Assembly: GCF_003515685.1 (NCBI RefSeq)
Contig: NZ_QWEG01000011.1
Coordinates: forward strand, 160,442-224,441
From: Neobacillus notoginsengisoli
GTDB taxonomy: Bacteria > Bacillota > Bacilli > Bacillales > Cytobacillaceae
Length of the DNA: 64,000 nucleotides
Reading direction: 5' to 3'
Within the stretch, counting starts at the first letter, position 1, and every line of letters begins with the position of its first letter. Below the pieces are notes generated by a model. It did no database searches and had not been told where the DNA came from. It saw nothing but the letters and a program-made list of their open reading frames with translations. The position numbers were made by a program, and so were the translations under genes. This document shows, one piece after another, positions 8,240-17,906 of the stretch.

Positions 8240-9148
8240 CTAATTTCTGCCAACGATTTCTACTTCGGTTTCCATCCTGATATCGTAAAGGCTTGAGATT
8301 GTATCTTTTACGTGCTGAATCAGGGCAAGTACGTCTTCAGCGGTGGCATTCCCTGTATTGACAATGAAATTGCCATGCATTTCAGAGATTTGTGCTCCTC
8401 CTATTTGATGACCCTTGAGGCCTGCTGACTCAACAAGCCTTCCAGCATAATTAGGCAGAGGATTACGGAAAATGCTCCCTGCACAAGGAAAGTTCCAAGG
8501 CTGGGTCTCTTTCCTGTAGTCTTTATTTTTTTGTAATTCCTTTGTAATTTCTTCCCGGTTCCCGTGTTGAAGCTGGAACACAGCTTCCAATACAATTCCG
8601 GGCCTCTTTTTCTGCAGGATTGAAGTCCTGTACGAATATTCGAGTTCCTCATTTGTTAGCCACTCCATCTTGCCGTCTTCGAACAGGATATGGGCTTTTT
8701 TCAATATTTTACTGATGTCCGAACCATGTGCCCCCGCATTCATATAGACCGCGCCACCAACGGATCCCGGAATACCGCCAGCAAATTCAAACCCTTTCAG
8801 TCCCCCCCTGCTGATCGTTGTCGCCAGAGAAATCAGAGATTGTCCGCCCCCGGCCGTGACTTCTGTATCGTCAATCTTTAGCTCGTCAAGGCCTTGGCCG
8901 AGTTTAATTACTACACCATTGATGCCTTTATCGGAAACAAGCAAATTGGAGCCACGGCCAACCACACGCCATGGAACATGATGCCCATTGATAATTTCCA
9001 TTGTCTTAAGCAAATTCGCAATCGATGAAGGTTCCACAAATAAATCGGCAGGACCACCTATTTTAATCGTTGTATGCTGGGACATTGGTTCTAATTCTTT
9101 CACTCTGCCGATGGAAGCCAATTCAAGTTCTTTTTTTACCACTTCCAT
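8240..9148 (-). CDS. murB: UDP-N-acetylenolpyruvoylglucosamine reductase MurB
   Basis: FAD-dependent enzyme that reduces UDP-GlcNAc-enolpyruvate to UDP-MurNAc in the cytoplasm. Visible motifs are [10 protein letters not shown], the FAD-binding [10 protein letters not shown] and the catalytic serine motif [12 protein letters not shown] at 9148 gives 302 residues and is spaced better from the AAAGG site than the ATG at 9157, which would add three residues. It sits between murG and divIB as in B. subtilis. Confidence 0.97.
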   Translation of the reverse strand: MEVVKKELELASIGRVKELEPMSQHTTIKIGGPADLFVEPSSIANLLKTMEIINGHHVPWRVVGRGSNLLVSDKGINGVVIKLGQGLDELKIDDTEVTAGGGQSLISLATTISRGGLKGFEFAGGIPGSVGGAVYMNAGAHGSDISKILKKAHILFEDGKMEWLTNEELEYSYRTSILQKKRPGIVLEAVFQLQHGNREEITKELQKNKDYRKETQPWNFPCAGSIFRNPLPNYAGRLVESAGLKGHQIGGAQISEMHGNFIVNTGNATAEDVLALIQHVKDTISSLYDIRMETEVEIVGRN

Positions 9149-9258
9149 AAAACCCATCCTTTACCTTTTTCATATAGAGTAATTTTTTTAGTTTATGCAG
9201 TGGGCACTCAGGAGTTTCCTGAGCAGCCGCTAATTAAAATCAGGATTGGTAGCCCCGA

Positions 9259-10353
9259 TTATTTTTTTGACAGTTCAAGCATTAGTTTATAGAGTCTGGC
9301 CGCGGAATCAGGAACGCCAAGTTTCTTTGCTTCCTTCCCCATCGAAACCAGCTTTTCCCTGTCCAGGAGAATCCCATCGATCGTTTCAACAAGCTTTTTG
9401 CTTGATAGCTCAGTCTCTTTTAGGAGTTCAGCAGCTCCTCTTGAGCTAAGCGATAGCGCATTTTTCTCCTGATGATTGGCCGTTACATATGGGCTTGGGA
9501 TAAGAATGCTCGCTTTGCCAAGAGAGGTCAATTCAGCCAAAGTGGTTGCTCCCGCTCTGGAGACCACCAAATCCATCCCCGCCAAAACCTCCGGCATATT
9601 ATGGATAAACGGCTTAATCACTACATTGGCAGGACTGCCCACCAATTCAGCCTCTCTCTGTACTTCCTCAAAATGCACTTCTCCCGTCACATAAAGGACC
9701 TGATAAGGTTTAGAGGAAAACTCACCAAGTGATTGAACAACTGCCTCATTGATTGGCCGGGCACCCCGGCTTCCTCCAAAAATCAAAACTGCAGGTTTCC
9801 GTGTTTCGAGGCCAGCCGAGAGTCTGCCTTTGATTCCATCCTTTCCAATTACCTCCGAAGCGCGCGGATTCCCTGTAAAGACCACTTTATCTTTCGGGAA
9901 GTATCCCTCTGCTTCTTGAAAGCAAACGGCAACCTTATTTACATATCTGCTTAAAAATTTATTCGTAAGGCCTGGTATGCTGTTTTGTTCATGGATGATA
10001 GTTGGGATGTTCAGCTTAGCCGCCGCGTATACAACCGGCCCGCATACATATCCACCTGTTCCAATCACCACATCCGGTTTGAATTCCTTTAAAATCGTTT
10101 TGCTTTTTTTAACCCCCGCAAGGAATCTCCATATTGTTTTTGCATTTTCAAAAGATATTTTTCGTTTAAAGCCGGTTATATGTATAGATTTAAAAGGGAT
10201 ATTTTCCCGTGGGACAAGATTGCTTTCAAGCCCCTTCTCTGTTCCGATATATAAAAACTGCGCTTTCGGATTTTGTTTTTTTATTTCCCTGACCAGGGCT
10301 AGTGCCGGATAGATGTGCCCACCGGTTCCCCCGCCGCTAATGGCGATTTTCAT
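9259..10353 (-). CDS. murG: UDP-GlcNAc:lipid I N-acetylglucosaminyltransferase MurG
   Basis: Peripheral membrane GT-B glycosyltransferase that converts lipid I to lipid II. It has 364 residues. The N-terminal glycine-rich loop ([16 protein letters not shown]) binds the phosphate of lipid I, and the C-terminal half has the donor-binding motif [20 protein letters not shown]. It follows spoVE after a terminator, so it may have its own promoter. Confidence 0.98.
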   Translation of the reverse strand: MKIAISGGGTGGHIYPALALVREIKKQNPKAQFLYIGTEKGLESNLVPRENIPFKSIHITGFKRKISFENAKTIWRFLAGVKKSKTILKEFKPDVVIGTGGYVCGPVVYAAAKLNIPTIIHEQNSIPGLTNKFLSRYVNKVAVCFQEAEGYFPKDKVVFTGNPRASEVIGKDGIKGRLSAGLETRKPAVLIFGGSRGARPINEAVVQSLGEFSSKPYQVLYVTGEVHFEEVQREAELVGSPANVVIKPFIHNMPEVLAGMDLVVSRAGATTLAELTSLGKASILIPSPYVTANHQEKNALSLSSRGAAELLKETELSSKKLVETIDGILLDREKLVSMGKEAKKLGVPDSAARLYKLMLELSKK

Positions 10354-10504
10354 ACGTCCACCTCACTAATCAATCATGCTTTTTTAAGCGGATGAGAGTT
10401 GTAGAAGAGCACCCGCTCTATTTACCTCATTCTACTATAATTTAAACCTAGAAACGACTGAAAAGGTGCTAGGATTTTCTTACCAGCATGCCTTGAAGGC
10501 TGAG

Positions 10505-10540
10505 GTAAAAAAAAGAACCCCGTTATGACAGGGTTCTTTA
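10505..10540 (-). terminator. Rho-independent terminator after spoVE
   Basis: Inverted repeat AAAGAACCC / GGGTTCTTT with a 10-base loop and a run of eight T on the minus strand, directly after the spoVE stop codon. It would separate spoVE from murG. Confidence 0.85.
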
Positions 10541-10541
10541 A

Positions 10542-11642
10542 TCAATACTTTACATAACGGCTAATATTCAGAAGGACACCGATTGCCATCAGCATCAGGG
10601 TCAAAGACGAACCCCCATAACTCAAGAATGGGAGGGTTATGCCAGTAACCGGCATTAGACCAGTCACAACCCCGATATTAATCATGACTTGCACCGCAAT
10701 CATAGCAACAATTCCGACTGCCAAAAAACTCCCGTATAAATCAGGTGCGCCAAGTGCAATCCTGATGCCTCTCCATAAAAGAAGTGCAAAGAGAATCAAC
10801 ACTAAAGAGCCGCCTATAAACCCAAGCTCTTCCGCTAGAATGGCAAAAATAAAGTCCGTCTGTGGCTCCGGCAAGTAAAAGAACTTTTGCCTACTCTCCC
10901 CAAGACCAAGTCCAAACAAGCCGCCAGGCCCGATTGCATAAAGCGATTGGATTATTTGAAAGCCACTGTCCTGCGCATCCGACCATGGATCTAAAAACGA
11001 AGTAATCCGTTTGATCCTATAGGGAGCTGAAATGATTAGGCCGGCGAAACCAATAACACCAAGCAGCATTAGGCCGGCAAAATGAAGAATCCTTCCTCCG
11101 GCAACGAATATCATCACCATGCATGTCCCTACCATGACAGTCCCGGTCCCAAGGTCTGGCTGAAGCATAATCATGCCAAATGCCGTAAAAACGAGTGTAA
11201 GCGATGGGACGAGCCCCTTCCTAAAGGAAGTTATCAGCTTTTGGCGTTCAGAAAGGTATTTTGCCAGGAAGGCGATCATTGCAAGTTTCATAAATTCGGA
11301 CGGTTGAATGGAGAAGGCCCCAACGCCAATCCAGCTTCTCGAGCCATTTCTCACATTTCCGATTCCGGGAATCAAGACTAATAACAAAAGAAAGAAACAT
11401 ACGATAATGATGACTTTTGCCCAAGTCCGCCATGTCCAATAATTTACATTCATAATAAAAAACATGGCAGCAATCCCAACCCCTGCAAAGAGCATTTGCC
11501 GTTTTGCAAAAAAGAAGGAATCATCGAATTTAAACTCCGCCCAAACAGCACTGGCGGAGTAAACCATTATGAGGCCAAATGTTAAAAGCGCCAAGGTAAT
11601 AATTAACAGAATCATATCAGGAGTGTTTTTCTTAGCAGGCAC
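10542..11642 (-). CDS. spoVE: SEDS-family protein SpoVE
   Basis: Polytopic membrane glycosyltransferase of the FtsW/RodA/SpoVE family that makes spore cortex peptidoglycan together with the class B PBP SpoVD. It has 366 residues and about ten transmembrane segments. The family signatures PSEFMKLAMIAFLAKYL and GITLPFLSYGGSS are present. It was named SpoVE rather than FtsW by position between murD and murG; a separate ftsW is at 52954-54153. Confidence 0.95.
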   Translation of the reverse strand: MPAKKNTPDMILLIITLALLTFGLIMVYSASAVWAEFKFDDSFFFAKRQMLFAGVGIAAMFFIMNVNYWTWRTWAKVIIIVCFFLLLLVLIPGIGNVRNGSRSWIGVGAFSIQPSEFMKLAMIAFLAKYLSERQKLITSFRKGLVPSLTLVFTAFGMIMLQPDLGTGTVMVGTCMVMIFVAGGRILHFAGLMLLGVIGFAGLIISAPYRIKRITSFLDPWSDAQDSGFQIIQSLYAIGPGGLFGLGLGESRQKFFYLPEPQTDFIFAILAEELGFIGGSLVLILFALLLWRGIRIALGAPDLYGSFLAVGIVAMIAVQVMINIGVVTGLMPVTGITLPFLSYGGSSLTLMLMAIGVLLNISRYVKY

Positions 11643-11732
11643 TTGGTTACACCCTCTAACCCGGTAAATTGGGCCTTTCCGAAGGCCGGAAACGAGTTGC
11701 GCGCGGCCGCTCCAGCAAAAGACAAGCCCTTA

Positions 11733-13082
11733 CTAAAGTTTATGCACGGCCTCGATAAACATGTCGCCCCTGACCTCAAAAGTTTTGTACTGATCCCAGC
11801 TTGCACAGGCTGGAGACAATAGGATCACATCCCCAGGTTCTGAGAGCTGGTACGCCTTCGGTACAGCACCTTCAACATTATCGGCCCGGACAATCGTTTT
11901 TATTCCTGCCTTAATTCCTGCTTCTTCAATTTTTCCGGCCGTTTGGCCAAAAGTAACCAATGCTTTTACTTTTTTTAATGCAAGGATTAATTCGTCAAAC
12001 TCATTCCCTCTATCCAAACCGCCGGCAAGAAGAATGACCGGGGCATCAAACGCCTCCAAGGCTTTCGTTGTCGCAAGGATATTCGTAGCCTTGGAATCAT
12101 TGTAAATTTTTCTGCCGCTTTTTTCTGCAACAAACTGCAAACGGTGGCGGACGCCTGTAAAGGTTTTTAAAACTATCCTGATTGCATCATTGGCAACCCC
12201 TGATAGCTTTGCAGAAGCTATAGCCGAAAGAATGTTTTCGAGGTTATGGGCACCTGGAAGCGCCACTTCGTCCCTCCTGATGATTCGTTCATCACCATAC
12301 ATCAGCCACCTATCCCTCACGTACGCCCCTCTTCCAAGGTCTTTTACCGCTGAAAATGGGACGAGTGTAGCTTTTGTTTTACGGGCAATTTCTTCTACTT
12401 CTTCCTGGTCCGCATTGTAAATAAAGTAATCATCTTGATCTTGATTTTTTGTAATATTTGCTTTCGCTTGATTGTATTCCGCCTTTGTTTCATGGTAATC
12501 CAGATGCGCTTCATAGAGATTGGTTAGAACTCCAATCCTAGGCTTAAACGTGTCAATACCCATCAGTTGGAAGGAAGAAAGCTCGATGACAATTGTATTT
12601 TCCTTTGTGGCCTCTTGGGCGACCCCGGATGCGACCGTCCCGATATTGCCGGCAATGAGGGGATGCTTCGCACCTTCCTTAAGCATTTCAAAGATCAGTG
12701 TTGTTGTAGTGGTTTTGCCATTCGTCCCTGTGATCGCGATGAAAGGAGCTTCAGATATCTGGTATGCAAGTTCCACTTCGGTAATGACTGGAATGTTTTT
12801 TTCAAAGGCTCTTTTGACCATCGGATTTGAATAGGGAATGCCCGGATTCTTCACAACAAGCTCGAACCCTTCTTCCATAAGTTCGACTGGATGGCTCCCG
12901 CAAATGACTGTAATCCCCTGCTCCAAAAGCCCTTGGGCCTCTGTATTTTCCGAAAGGGGTTTGAAATCATTCACGGTGACAAACGCGCCTAACTTATGGA
13001 GCAGTGCGGCGGCAGTGACTCCGCTTTTCGCCAGGCCCAATACAAGAATTTTTTTATGCTGATACGTATCAATAGTAAACAC
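11733..13082 (-). CDS. murD: UDP-MurNAc-L-Ala:D-glutamate ligase MurD
   Basis: Cytoplasmic ATP-dependent ligase adding D-Glu to UDP-MurNAc-L-Ala. The P-loop [14 protein letters not shown], the YNDSKATN motif and the C-terminal ligase domain are intact. The GTG at 13082 overlaps the last base of the mraY stop codon (TAGTG) and has GAGGTG upstream, giving 449 residues; a GTG at 13091 would add three. Translational coupling to mraY is likely. Confidence 0.97.
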   Translation of the reverse strand: MFTIDTYQHKKILVLGLAKSGVTAAALLHKLGAFVTVNDFKPLSENTEAQGLLEQGITVICGSHPVELMEEGFELVVKNPGIPYSNPMVKRAFEKNIPVITEVELAYQISEAPFIAITGTNGKTTTTTLIFEMLKEGAKHPLIAGNIGTVASGVAQEATKENTIVIELSSFQLMGIDTFKPRIGVLTNLYEAHLDYHETKAEYNQAKANITKNQDQDDYFIYNADQEEVEEIARKTKATLVPFSAVKDLGRGAYVRDRWLMYGDERIIRRDEVALPGAHNLENILSAIASAKLSGVANDAIRIVLKTFTGVRHRLQFVAEKSGRKIYNDSKATNILATTKALEAFDAPVILLAGGLDRGNEFDELILALKKVKALVTFGQTAGKIEEAGIKAGIKTIVRADNVEGAVPKAYQLSEPGDVILLSPACASWDQYKTFEVRGDMFIEAVHKL

Positions 13083-14056
13083 TACAACCACACCTCAATA
13101 TAGATTCCGAGTATTGCCAGCAGCAGGCCTACGGACCAAAAAGTAACGACGACACGCCATTCAGACCAGCCTGATAATTCATAGTGATGATGAAGCGGGC
13201 TCATTTTAAATATTCTTTTTCCAGTCGTTTTAAATGAGATGACTTGCAGGATGACTGAAAGTGTTTCAATTACAAACACTCCGCCAATCACAAGTAGCAG
13301 GATTTCCAGACCGGTCAATATGGACAATGCGGCAATCGCCCCACCCAAGGCGAGGGAACCTGTATCTCCCATAAAAACTTTCGCGGGGTGTGAGTTGAAA
13401 ACGAGGAACCCTAATACCGCGCCTACAACCGCTACACTAAAAATCGATAATTCAAATTGTGACTGGTTCCATGCTAGAACTGCATATGCGCCAAAAGCGA
13501 TTGCCGCTGTACCGGATACTAGCCCGTCAAGGCCATCGGTCAGATTTACTGCATTCGAAAAACCAACAAGCCAGAAAATGACAAACAACAGATAGATCCA
13601 GCCTAGGTGGATGGGTTCATCGCTAAACGGCAATCTTATGGCAGAAGGCAGCTCACTACTTCTGTAAAGAAGATAAAAAATAACAGAGATGATGATTTGG
13701 CCAAGCAACTTTTGTTTAGACGTAAGGCCAAGGTTTCTCTTCATTGCTACTTTGATGAAATCATCAAGAAAGCCAAGAAGCCCAAAGCCGGCTGTAACAA
13801 TAATCAGCATATACGTTTTAGCTGTCGGTTCTGCATATTTCCCAACCATTACAATTGTTGTGATGATAACGGACAGCAGGATCATCAAGCCGCCCATTGT
13901 CGGAGTACCCGATTTTTTTTGGTGCGACTTAGGGCCTTCTTCCCTAATGCTTTGCCCGAATTTCAGCCTCCTTAAAAATGGAATGAAAACAGGCGACGTA
14001 AGAACGGTTATTAAAAACGCCATTAAAATCGTAAATAAGATGACTTGCTCAAGCAT
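13082..14056 (-). CDS. mraY: Phospho-MurNAc-pentapeptide transferase MraY
   Basis: Integral membrane enzyme that forms lipid I from UDP-MurNAc-pentapeptide and undecaprenyl phosphate. ATG at 14056, with AAGGGGG upstream, gives 324 residues and about ten transmembrane segments. The catalytic motifs are present: [21 protein letters not shown] and [11 protein letters not shown], plus the C-terminal [13 protein letters not shown]. Confidence 0.98.
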   Translation of the reverse strand: MLEQVILFTILMAFLITVLTSPVFIPFLRRLKFGQSIREEGPKSHQKKSGTPTMGGLMILLSVIITTIVMVGKYAEPTAKTYMLIIVTAGFGLLGFLDDFIKVAMKRNLGLTSKQKLLGQIIISVIFYLLYRSSELPSAIRLPFSDEPIHLGWIYLLFVIFWLVGFSNAVNLTDGLDGLVSGTAAIAFGAYAVLAWNQSQFELSIFSVAVVGAVLGFLVFNSHPAKVFMGDTGSLALGGAIAALSILTGLEILLLVIGGVFVIETLSVILQVISFKTTGKRIFKMSPLHHHYELSGWSEWRVVVTFWSVGLLLAILGIYIEVWL

Positions 14057-14213
14057 GGGTATTCCCCCTTCCTGGGCCAGCGGCAATAGCGTTTTCCAAT
14101 ATTACCGCTCCTTCATAGGAATCCTTTTCCAAGATGTCAAAATGATAATAAGTAAGGTAAGTATTCGTGGTAATCATATCTATCTACTATCTCCAATGTA
14201 TTTTTTTCGGTTT

Positions 14214-15677
14214 TTAGGCCTTATTCAGCACAGCATTTCTCGCGATGACCCGGTCATCGAAATCATATTTTATCCCCTTGATTTCCTGATAAGTTTCATG
14301 TCCTTTCCCGGCAATCAGAATCACATCTCCGGTTTTGGCTTCATTGACGGCAAATTCAATCGCTTCCTTACGGTCAGGAATCACTTTGTAGTCCCTACCC
14401 TGAACGCCTTTCTCCATATCACGGAGAATCTCGATTGGGTCCTCATTTCGGGGGTTGTCAGACGTTAAAATTGGATTTGTCGCGTAATCACATGCAATTT
14501 TTGCCATCAGCGGCCTTTTTGCACTGTCACGGTTACCTCCACATCCAGCAATAACATAAATATCTTTTTCAGCAAATTCCCTAATGGTCGCCAGGACGTT
14601 TTCCAAACTGTCAGGGGTATGGGCATAATCAACGATAATAGTAAAGTCCTGCCCTGCATTGACAAGTTCAAATCTTCCTGCGACGCCCTTGATCCGTTCG
14701 AGCGAGCGTATAGCGTCCTCGAGGCTGATTCCTGAAACGGCCGCAGCGCCAATTGCAGCTAGTGCATTGTAAACATTGAACTTGCCAACCTGCTTCATTT
14801 TGACAGGAAAAGTTCTCCCTGCAGTTTCAAGTGTAAAAGCTGTTCCCTGCGGGGACAAGACAATATCAACAGCGCGTAAATCAGCCTTCTTGTCAATTCC
14901 ATATGTAAGGACATGGGCGGCAGTTGCCCGGATAAAATCAACTGTAGCTGCATCATCCGCATTTAATATCGCAAACTTTGGGGCAGTGCCTGAATACGTA
15001 TTCCCGAGCTGGGAAAACAGCAGGCTTTTGGCATATTTATACCTATCCATTGTCTTATGATAATCAAGATGGTCCTGAGTCAAGTTTGTGAATACTGCTA
15101 CATTAAAATCTGTGCCATGCACTCTGCCAAGGTCCAACGCATGGGATGAGACTTCCATGACAGCGTGTTTGACACCCGAGTCTGCCATTTTCCGGAATGT
15201 TTTTTGCAAAACAAGGCTTTCTGGGGTTGTATTTTTTGTTTCTAATTTAACATCGCCAATCTTTGTATACATCGTGCCAATTAACCCCGTCTTGCTCCCC
15301 GCATCAGCAAAGATCCTCTCAATCAAATGCGAGGTGGTCGTTTTCCCATTCGTCCCTGTAATGCCAGTTAAGTGAAACTGCTTGCTTGGATGGCCATAAA
15401 AAGCATCGGCCAGAATCGCCTTTGCCCTCGTTGTATCCGGAACAATTACGACCGGTACGCCAACTTCAAGCTTGCGCTCGGAGACAATGGCAACTGCCCC
15501 CCTCTCAACCGCTTCCGGGGCAAAATCATGTCCGTCAGCTGTATATCCTTTTATGCAAATAAAAAGGCTGCCTTCCCGGACCTTCCTGTGGTTGTTTTCC
15601 ACCGAGCTGATTTCCGGGTTCCCGCCTGGGAATGGACCTAGCAAATAGAGGCTCTTTAATAGGTCATGCAATTTCAT
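14214..15677 (-). CDS. murE: UDP-MurNAc-L-Ala-D-Glu:meso-DAP ligase MurE
   Basis: Adds the third residue of the peptidoglycan stem peptide. It has 487 residues, with the P-loop [14 protein letters not shown]. The DNPR motif (LTSDNPRNEDP) marks the meso-diaminopimelate enzyme rather than the lysine type, so the wall should be of the meso-DAP type. It lies between spoVD and mraY. The 157 bases between murE and mraY hold no visible gene. Confidence 0.98.
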   Translation of the reverse strand: MKLHDLLKSLYLLGPFPGGNPEISSVENNHRKVREGSLFICIKGYTADGHDFAPEAVERGAVAIVSERKLEVGVPVVIVPDTTRAKAILADAFYGHPSKQFHLTGITGTNGKTTTSHLIERIFADAGSKTGLIGTMYTKIGDVKLETKNTTPESLVLQKTFRKMADSGVKHAVMEVSSHALDLGRVHGTDFNVAVFTNLTQDHLDYHKTMDRYKYAKSLLFSQLGNTYSGTAPKFAILNADDAATVDFIRATAAHVLTYGIDKKADLRAVDIVLSPQGTAFTLETAGRTFPVKMKQVGKFNVYNALAAIGAAAVSGISLEDAIRSLERIKGVAGRFELVNAGQDFTIIVDYAHTPDSLENVLATIREFAEKDIYVIAGCGGNRDSAKRPLMAKIACDYATNPILTSDNPRNEDPIEILRDMEKGVQGRDYKVIPDRKEAIEFAVNEAKTGDVILIAGKGHETYQEIKGIKYDFDDRVIARNAVLNKA

Positions 15678-15804
15678 TTCTTTTTCAATCCTCTCATATC
15701 AAACAATCGTTACCTATTTTACATGAAACAGTTTCTTTTCGCCATTAATCCATAAGCCTTTTTTTTACGATAAAAATTACCTGAAATCCCTTGTTGATAC
15801 AGGG

Positions 15805-15840
15805 AAAAAGGCGGCAAGGATTACGCCGCCTTTTTTATTT
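15805..15840 (-). terminator. Rho-independent terminator after spoVD
   Basis: GC-rich stem AAAAGGCGGC / GCCGCCTTTT with a loop of about 9 bases. It ends in a short T run on both strands and abuts the spoVD stop codon. Confidence 0.8.
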
Positions 15841-17759
15841 TATTCCTTTTTGCCAAAATAAAGAATGATTGTTGAGCCTTCCTTGACTCTCGTTCCCGCC
15901 TGAGGCAGTTGTTTCATGACAACATCACCATCGCCTTTCGCTTCGATCCTCAGGTTGATCATTTGCTCACTGATTTCTTTCTTTGTAAGCCCTTCTAACT
16001 CAGGCATCGCAATCATGGGCACATCTGTCCAAGTCTTTTTCTTTTCGATTTGTTCATGCCTCGGTTTAACTCCAAGCGCAATCAAGGAGTCCTTCATAAT
16101 ATTTCCAACAATCGGCGCCGATACAACTCCGCCGAATTGTACAGTCCCCTTCGGATTATCAACAGCGACATAAACAACGAGTTGTGGCTTATCGGCTGGC
16201 GCGAAACCAATAAATGAAACTATATGGTTGTTTTCAAGATATCTTCCACCCTGCGCCTTTTGGGCAGTCCCGGTCTTTCCGCCTACCCTGTAGGAATCAA
16301 TGAATGCTTTCCCCCCGGTTCCTTGTGCTACAACGCTTTCTAGAGCAAATCGGAGTTGTTTGGATGTTTCTTCAGAGATGACTTTTCGTTTCAGGCTTGG
16401 CGAGTTTTTCATGACAATCTGCCCTGACGCTGGGTCAATCAGTTCTTTTGCAATATAAGGTGTATACAAATACCCACCATTTACCGCTGCTGCTACCGCC
16501 GAAACCTGCTGAATGGGGGTGACCGAAACCCCTTGGCCAAATGCGGTTGTAGCTAGTTCAACAGGTCCGACACGGTCCATCTTGAAAAGGATCCCCGTCC
16601 CCTCTCCCTGCAGGTCTATTCCTGTTTTTTCCCCAAACCCAAATCCTTTTATATAACTGAATAGCTTTTCCTTTCCGAGTCTTTCACCAAGTTCGACAAA
16701 ACCTGGGTTGCAGGAGTTTTGTACGACCTCAAGGAAAGTTTGGCTTCCGTGTCCGCCCCTTTTCCAGCATTTAAGCCTGGCGCCGCCTACTGTGACGCTT
16801 CCGGAATCATGAAAATGCTCTTTCTCCAAATTCACTTTCCCTTCCTCAAGTGCGGCGGCGAGGGTGATGATTTTAAAAGTAGAACCAGGTTCATAGGTGC
16901 TCCAGACAGGCAGGTTCCGGTTATAGACTTCCTGGGGAACAGATCGGAAATCTGCAGGGTCAAATGTCGGTCTGCTTGACATGGCCAAAATTTCCCCATT
17001 GTTCGGGTTCATGACAATCGCAATCAATCCATCTGGATTATATGTCTTCTGGGCGATTTCCAATTCCCTTTCTACAATCGTCTGTATCTTCGTATCAATC
17101 GTCAGCTTTAAATCCAAGCCATCGGTTGGCGGCTCATAGTCATCAGCCATATCGTCCATCCTGCGGCCCTTTGCATCAGCATAAAATTGGACAGAACCTT
17201 TTTCTCCGCTTAGCTCTTTATCATAAAACAATTCGAGTCCCATTAACCCTTGATTGTCAATTCCAGCAAAGCCGAGGACATGGGACAAATATTTTCCATA
17301 TGGGTAATGGCGCTTCGAGTCGCCGCCAATATAGATCCCCTTCAATCCAAGTGCGCGTATTTCCTTCGCCTTGGCATGGGATATTTTTCTCCCCGCTGGC
17401 AGACGGATCATGGACTCCGTTTCAACCAGGCTTTTCAAGATACGTTCTTTCGGCGCTTTTAAGATGGCAGCAAGCCTGGAGGCTGTATCCTCCGGATCGA
17501 TAATTTGCCTCGGAACGACCCATACAGTCGGAGCACTAATATTGGTGGCGAGAGGCACTCCGTTCCGGTCAACGATTTCTCCTCTTTCCGGAGCAAAAGG
17601 TATTTCCCGGCTCCATGAGTTCTTTGCCCTGTCAGTCAGCATATCGCCCATAAAAAACTGCACATAACCAAGGCGAACATCAATAATGAGAAACACTGCG
17701 ACACCAATGAATAGGACTGCCAATAACCGTTTTCTTACAGTTACATTCGAAACCCGCAT
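15840..17759 (-). CDS. spoVD: Sporulation-specific class B penicillin-binding protein SpoVD
   Basis: Transpeptidase for spore cortex synthesis, the partner of SpoVE. It has 639 residues: an N-terminal anchor (about 10-33), a dimerization domain, a transpeptidase domain with active-site S293 in the STFK motif, an SCN motif and KTGTAQ, then one C-terminal PASTA domain (about 580-639). The single PASTA domain and the start MRVSNVTVRKRLL match SpoVD. It lies next to pbpB and is separated from it by a terminator. Confidence 0.97.
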   Translation of the reverse strand: MRVSNVTVRKRLLAVLFIGVAVFLIIDVRLGYVQFFMGDMLTDRAKNSWSREIPFAPERGEIVDRNGVPLATNISAPTVWVVPRQIIDPEDTASRLAAILKAPKERILKSLVETESMIRLPAGRKISHAKAKEIRALGLKGIYIGGDSKRHYPYGKYLSHVLGFAGIDNQGLMGLELFYDKELSGEKGSVQFYADAKGRRMDDMADDYEPPTDGLDLKLTIDTKIQTIVERELEIAQKTYNPDGLIAIVMNPNNGEILAMSSRPTFDPADFRSVPQEVYNRNLPVWSTYEPGSTFKIITLAAALEEGKVNLEKEHFHDSGSVTVGGARLKCWKRGGHGSQTFLEVVQNSCNPGFVELGERLGKEKLFSYIKGFGFGEKTGIDLQGEGTGILFKMDRVGPVELATTAFGQGVSVTPIQQVSAVAAAVNGGYLYTPYIAKELIDPASGQIVMKNSPSLKRKVISEETSKQLRFALESVVAQGTGGKAFIDSYRVGGKTGTAQKAQGGRYLENNHIVSFIGFAPADKPQLVVYVAVDNPKGTVQFGGVVSAPIVGNIMKDSLIALGVKPRHEQIEKKKTWTDVPMIAMPELEGLTKKEISEQMINLRIEAKGDGDVVMKQLPQAGTRVKEGSTIILYFGKKE

Positions 17760-17867
17760 TCAGAACGCTCCCCCTTCTTTCTTGCATCCTTCCCGTTGTC
17801 TGGCAGCGAGAAAATTGCAGCCTCTTAAGAAGGACATGCCTATCGTTCATTTTTATGCGGTGTGTAC

Positions 17868-17902
17868 AAAAAATAGAACGCCGGCAGATTTTCCCGCCGG
17901 CG
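17868..17902 (-). terminator. Rho-independent terminator after pbpB
   Basis: Stem CGCCGGC / GCCGGCG with a 10-base loop, followed on the minus strand by TTCTATTTTTTG. It separates vegetative pbpB from sporulation gene spoVD. Confidence 0.75.
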
Positions 17903-17906
17903 GAGT

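Noticed and set aside
13689..14468. 259-codon plus-strand ORF across mraY and murE
   Set aside because: It overlaps the 5' end of mraY, the 3' end of murE and their gap on the other strand; both are unambiguous genes.
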